The notes below the pieces were generated by a model. The model made no database searches. It saw nothing but the letters and a program-made list of their open reading frames with translations, and was not told where the DNA came from. The position numbers and the translations under genes are program-made. Source: Rhodoblastus sp052145335 (GTDB lineage: Bacteria; Pseudomonadota; Alphaproteobacteria; Rhizobiales; Beijerinckiaceae). Taken from it: a stretch of 7,734 bases of DNA. The number at the start of each line of letters is the position of its first letter. The stretch's first letter is position 1. The stretch is from positions 1-7,734 of the forward strand of contig NZ_JBKQOU010000014.1 in NCBI RefSeq assembly GCF_052145335.1. The letters are read 5' to 3'. Below, piece after piece: positions 6,363 to 7,734 of the stretch.

Positions 6363-6932
6363 TCACTTGCGCAGGCTCATCCGCTGTCTGATGGCTAGTT
6401 CCTGTTGGTCCAGTGACTTCCACGCTTGGTCCTTCTCAGACATGACGGTGACGGGGAGCGGCCACTTGAGCGCCAAGCGCGGATCGTTATACAACAGTCC
6501 GCCTTCGCATTCGGGCGTGTAGAATTCTCCGACCTGATACAGCATTTCCGTTTCGTCCAGCAGCACCTGGTACCCGTGGGCAAAGCGCTCGGGGACGTAC
6601 AACGCCCGGCCGTTGTCCTCGCTGAGTTCGACAGCAACATGCTCCAGGTAGGTCGGACTTTCGGGACGCAAGTCCACGATGATGTCGAGGATGGCGCCAC
6701 GTGTTGCTCGCACCAATTTTGCCTCTGCGGTTGGCGGAAACTGAAAATGCATGCCGCGCAGAATTCCTTTTTGCCGATTGAAGGCGATGCCGGCTTGGGC
6801 GATGACGGTCTTCAACCCATGAGCTTCAAATTCACGCTGACAGAAAATGCGCGCGAAAAAGCCGCGCGAATCCTCTCGCCGCTCGATATCGACGGTGAAT
6901 GCGCCCTTTAGCTTTGTCTCAGTAAAGATCAA
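6363..6932 (-). CDS. dTDP-4-dehydrorhamnose 3,5-epimerase family protein (RfbC/RmlC-like cupin)
   Basis: This 189-residue cupin matches the length of RmlC enzymes, which epimerise C3 and/or C5 of 4-keto nucleotide sugars. Visible family marks are R23-G-F-F (substrate and dimer region), L-R-G-M-H62-F-Q with the catalytic histidine (58-64), K72-L-V-R-A-T-R-G, and the P-E-R-F-A-H-G-Y loop (114-121). Y132 and Y138 bracket the usual acid position, and the L-Y-N-D-P segment lies at 147-151. The catalytic residues look intact, so epimerase activity is likely. Whether it acts at C3, C5 or both is unknown. The start is TTG at 6932, supported by AGGAGA eight bases upstream; the only other Met before the core is residue 61, inside the active site. 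It is separated by 58 bases from the stub and followed by the C-methyltransferase, which usually needs a 4-keto sugar like the one RmlC uses. Confidence 0.92.
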   Translation of the reverse strand: MIFTETKLKGAFTVDIERREDSRGFFARIFCQREFEAHGLKTVIAQAGIAFNRQKGILRGMHFQFPPTAEAKLVRATRGAILDIIVDLRPESPTYLEHVAVELSEDNGRALYVPERFAHGYQVLLDETEMLYQVGEFYTPECEGGLLYNDPRLALKWPLPVTVMSEKDQAWKSLDQQELAIRQRMSLRK

Positions 6933-6940
6933 CCTAGACT

Positions 6941-6946
6941 TCTCCT
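6941..6946 (-). promoter_or_regulatory. Ribosome binding site supporting the TTG start of the RfbC-like gene
   Basis: AGGAGA on the minus strand stands eight bases before TTG at 6932. No ATG or GTG competes nearby in this frame, so this site decides the start. Confidence 0.7.
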
Positions 6947-7012
6947 GCGATCTTTTCTCTCTTCAAAGGCTAGAATCAGCAATAGCTCATACCGGATCAA
7001 TCGGAGGTACCC

Positions 7013-7160
7013 GGAATCAGCAAAAACAGTGCCGAAGCCGCAGGAGTTGAGCAATGCGCTTGCCCTGCCTGATACACCCAGCCACACAGCTTCGCGTCAT
7101 TCTCTTTGGGGTTCGCGACTTAAGATCGACACGAATGGCGCCATGTGCGGTGAACCTTTA
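7013..7160 (-). pseudogene. Decayed fragment of a second sugar C-methyltransferase gene
   Basis: This intergenic stretch is homologous to the C-terminal part of the intact methyltransferase gene at 4911-6212. Bases 7027-7071 match 5156-5200 at 37 of 45 positions without gaps. Bases 7081-7092 match 5211-5222 at 11 of 12, and 7144-7159 match 5271-5286 at 14 of 16, in the same order and strand. Read on the minus strand, one frame gives SGRASALLNSCGFGT, aligning with PGKANTLLNYCGIGT of the intact protein (338-352). Further upstream, KVHRTWRHSCRS aligns with KVHDTKRQLLSF (310-321) and then meets a TAA at 7120-7122. A one-base deletion between 7071 and 7081 and about three extra bases between 7093 and 7143 break the frame. 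Divergence of roughly a fifth points to an old paralogue or replaced orthologue, not a recent duplication. The rest of the gap at 6933-7205 holds nothing I recognise. Confidence 0.75.
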
Positions 7161-7205
7161 GCCGCAGCACCTCCGTTCGAAAGATAGCAATCTGCCAAAA
7201 CCCTT

Positions 7206-7734
7206 TTAGAACTGCCAATACAAGAACTCGCTTGGACCGCCAAGCGAGACGACCGCCATCGCTGCGACGGCCGACATTACAACTGCCCAAGGAAGCGACG
7301 GACCCCACGCGGGGATTTGGATTCTTCCGATCACAGGCGCGGTCGGCTGCGACTTCACGCCCAGCGCCGGCTCAAACGGCGCCAGGATTTGAAGCGTGTT
7401 TGGACAAGCGAGAGCAATGAAGAGAAGCGCGGCGGTCCACATCGCGGCTTTCTCGAAGTCCGTGCCATAGGTTTGAGCGATCGCTCCGACGTCGTGCGGC
7501 AGCGAGAAACCGTTCAGTCCGATGACGCCCTTTACGAGGTCAAAGGCCGACCTCACCGTCGTCGCGCGAAAGAATACCATAGCCACGGTCACGGATATGA
7601 AGGTCACTACGAAACCGGCCGGCTTCATAATGCGGTCGTAACTCACCCGATCCGGCCAGCGCCGCGCCACGAACGTGCGCCAGCCGTGGTTGATCGTGAG
7701 ATAAACCCCGTGGATCAAACCCCAAAGGATAAAT
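7206..7734 (-). CDS. MBOAT family O-acyltransferase, C-terminal part (AlgI-like; partial, runs off the right edge)
   Basis: The frame is open to the window edge, and about 175 residues of the C-terminal end are visible. They begin F-I-L-W-G-L-I-H-G-V-Y-L-T-I-N-H. The W-G-x-x-H-G-x-x-L motif carries the conserved catalytic histidine of membrane-bound O-acyltransferases of the AlgI/DltB class, which move acyl (usually acetyl) groups across or at the inner membrane onto surface glycans. Three hydrophobic stretches follow: GFVVTFISVTVAMVFFRA, a second around AALLFIALACP, and a final one before the family-typical end F-L-Y-W-Q-F. A TTG at 7718 is internal, not the start, because the motif continues upstream of it. 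The gene ends 273 bases before the RfbC-like gene on the same strand. Together with the sugar genes this suggests an O-acetylated surface polysaccharide, but operon membership is uncertain. Confidence 0.9.
   Translation of the reverse strand, partial: FILWGLIHGVYLTINHGWRTFVARRWPDRVSYDRIMKPAGFVVTFISVTVAMVFFRATTVRSAFDLVKGVIGLNGFSLPHDVGAIAQTYGTDFEKAAMWTAALLFIALACPNTLQILAPFEPALGVKSQPTAPVIGRIQIPAWGPSLPWAVVMSAVAAMAVVSLGGPSEFLYWQF

Noticed and set aside
6950..7012. A possible sigma70-like promoter (TTGATC followed by a loosely TATTCT-like box) upstream of the RfbC-like gene.
   Set aside because: The second box is poor and the spacing ambiguous. A promoter here is plausible by position, but the sequence does not support a specific call.
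7135..7144. A perfect 10-base palindrome, ATGGCGCCAT, inside the intergenic relic.
   Set aside because: It is too short and isolated to call an operator or terminator, and it falls within sequence explained as decayed coding DNA.
1..7734. CRISPR arrays, tRNA or rRNA genes, insertion sequences and tandem repeats.
   Set aside because: I saw no spaced direct repeats, transposase motifs, terminal inverted repeats or recognisable RNA gene sequence on either strand. The only notable repeat is the methyltransferase relic.

Overview
All identified genes in this window lie on the minus strand, so transcription runs from base 7734 towards base 1. The content is a sugar-modification or surface-polysaccharide locus of a Gram-negative bacterium. 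The combination (AlgI-type MBOAT acyltransferase, RfbC-like epimerase, sugar C-methyltransferase, RfbF-like nucleotidylyltransferase, PIG-L deacetylase, NAD-dependent epimerase/dehydratase, aminopeptidase-like DUF2172/DUF4910 protein) and the overall fairly high G+C fit a proteobacterium. An alphaproteobacterium of the Rhizobiales/Hyphomicrobiales type is my guess, but nothing here fixes the taxon.

Layout in transcription order. (1) 7206-7734: C-terminal end of an MBOAT O-acyltransferase cut by the window edge. (2) 6933-7205: 273 bases without an intact gene, holding a decayed fragment of a second sugar C-methyltransferase (about 7013-7160). (3) 6363-6932: RfbC-like cupin epimerase starting at TTG. 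(4) 6209-6304: a 31-codon stub that looks like the first residues of a Rossmann-fold oxidoreductase, with its stop overlapping the next start. (5) 4911-6212: three-part sugar C-methyltransferase. (6) 4117-4914: RfbF-like sugar-1-phosphate nucleotidylyltransferase. (7) 3467-4120: PIG-L deacetylase. (8) 2355-3431: NAD-dependent epimerase/dehydratase. (9) 997-2349: aminopeptidase-like protein with a C-terminal winged helix. (10) 117-842: short-chain dehydrogenase/reductase. (11) 1-35: the first codons of an FAD/NAD-binding oxidoreductase leaving the window.

Genes 4 to 9 are tightly packed: four-base overlaps at the stub/methyltransferase, methyltransferase/nucleotidylyltransferase and nucleotidylyltransferase/PIG-L junctions, then gaps of 35 and 5 bases. 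They probably form one transcript, which may also include the RfbC-like gene and the downstream SDR. The simplest joint role (inference) is to make a nucleotide-activated, C-methylated (branched), partly deacetylated sugar, or a small sugar-derived group, for a cell-surface glycan. The nucleotidylyltransferase would activate a sugar phosphate. The epimerase/dehydratase, RfbC-like protein and SDR would rework the ring, the methyltransferase would add a branch carbon, and the PIG-L and aminopeptidase-like proteins would cleave amides. No glycosyltransferase, 4,6-dehydratase or aminotransferase is visible, so the pathway must extend beyond the window.

The most unusual signals are the two gene relics on either side of the RfbC-like gene, which suggest the locus was reassembled by recombination. 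Others are a nucleotidylyltransferase that lacks the usual CDP-glucose signature loop, and a local fall in G+C around 4.3-5.9 kb.
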